DNA from: Trichobilharzia szidati
Lineage: Eukaryota; Platyhelminthes; Trematoda; Strigeidida; Schistosomatidae
NCBI GenBank assembly: GCA_944472155.2
Contig: OX235274.1
Span: 36,888,052-36,952,051, forward strand
Direction: 5' to 3'
DNA length: 64,000 bases
Position 1 is the first letter of the stretch; the number at the start of each line of letters is the position of its first letter. The translations under genes and the position numbers were made by a program. Positions 63,590 through 64,000 of this stretch are shown here, piece by piece. The notes under the pieces were generated by a model. The model was given only the letters and a program-made list of their open reading frames with translations, was not told the origin of the DNA and did no database searches.

Positions 63590-64000
63590 AGATTTCCCCG
63601 TCGATTGATTGGACTGAAGTGCTCGGTCTCAGGTTCACATGTCAGCTCCTTGTGCAGATGCTTCGACGATGTCTTGTCATGTAACTTGAAGTTAATTGGT
63701 GGAGGATGACTAGCAGTGGAATCTACCAGGATGCAAATCTCTTCCTATTTGCGACTCATCATCTGGATGTGCCTGCATTCCCCAGTGAGTGATGATGTTC
63801 CCATCAAGGCTCGAACCCAGTGCCCAAAGTTTCAAACGCCAGAGCGTTATCCACTAGACCACTGGGGTATTTCAAGAAATGGGCACTGGGTTTGAGTGGT
63901 GGTGGGAACGCCGTCTGTATAGGAATGTGAACACTGAACGTCGGTTCGTTGGCCTTGGTAGCCATTGGTGGGCAACTCGAAGGCGCGAATGATTCAGTTG
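63590..64000 (-). repeat. Sm-alpha-like SINE with Pol III promoter boxes and decayed hammerhead
   Basis: Minus strand: A box TGGTCTAGTGG (63851-63861), B box GGGTTCGAGCC (63808-63818), then a hammerhead at 63719-63769 with stem I ATCCAG pairing with CTGGTAGAT, stem II region GTCGCAAATAGGA, and the GCATC cleavage region. The core reads ATGATGA instead of CTGATGA and GAAA is lost (AGAGAT). Sm-alpha is a known schistosome repeat with this layout. It extends beyond the window. Confidence 0.8.

Noticed and set aside
1..64000. CRISPR array, prokaryotic operon, rRNA or virus
   Set aside because: Repeats are dispersed or inverted without regular spacers. No ribosomal or operon signals. Reverse transcriptases are of RTE, CR1 and PLE type, and only remnants of an LTR element are present.

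Overview
The window looks like repeat-rich, gene-poor DNA from a blood fluke (Schistosoma or a close trematode relative). The evidence is the repeat community: AT-rich eukaryotic sequence, many Penelope-like retroelements (PLEs) with GIY-YIG endonuclease tails, 5'-truncated RTE-clade LINEs (SR2-like) ending in (AAT)n, a CR1-clade LINE (SR1-like), and tRNA-derived SINEs carrying Sm-alpha-type hammerhead ribozymes. I found no convincing host protein-coding gene, no rRNA and no genuine tRNA gene. Every strong protein signal belongs to a retroelement, and nearly all are broken by stops, frameshifts or insertions. Species assignment is inference.

Layout. 1-3 kb: a 2.8-kb palindrome of inverted PLE copies. 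3-13 kb: PLE, RTE and SINE fragments, with a second palindrome at 11-12 kb. 14-17 kb: PLEs flanked by inverted terminal sequence, then a collapsed Ty3/Gypsy-type LTR element. 18-23 kb: SINE pairs and a 1.5-kb PLE. 24-25.5 kb: a PLE with an open endonuclease frame. 26.5-32.3 kb: one old PLE split by two RTE copies, a 450-bp repeat and a 350-bp possible solo LTR, then two further RTE copies. 32.5-33.3 kb: a 0.8-kb palindrome with one hammerhead-like motif per arm. 35-37.4 kb: a PLE inside another PLE. 37.4-43 kb: one PLE interrupted by a palindromic PLE, a SINE composite and a 2.6-kb RTE, the last two with clean target-site duplications. 43-47.5 kb: PLE, SINE dimer and CR1. 48-64 kb: more PLE, RTE and SINE fragments, with Sm-alpha-like repeats at 62.6 and 63.6 kb.

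How the parts relate. The autonomous families (RTE, CR1, PLE) supply reverse transcriptases, and the SINE-like repeats appear parasitic on them. Two themes recur across unrelated families. First, inverted pairing: PLE 5' truncation points are repeatedly capped by an inverted copy of the element's own 3' terminal sequence, and SINEs occur as head-to-head or tail-to-tail pairs. Second, hammerhead-ribozyme-like folds in PLE terminal sequences and in SINEs. Repeat classes R1 to R5 and PLE types A to F are my labels, defined by similarity between copies inside this window.
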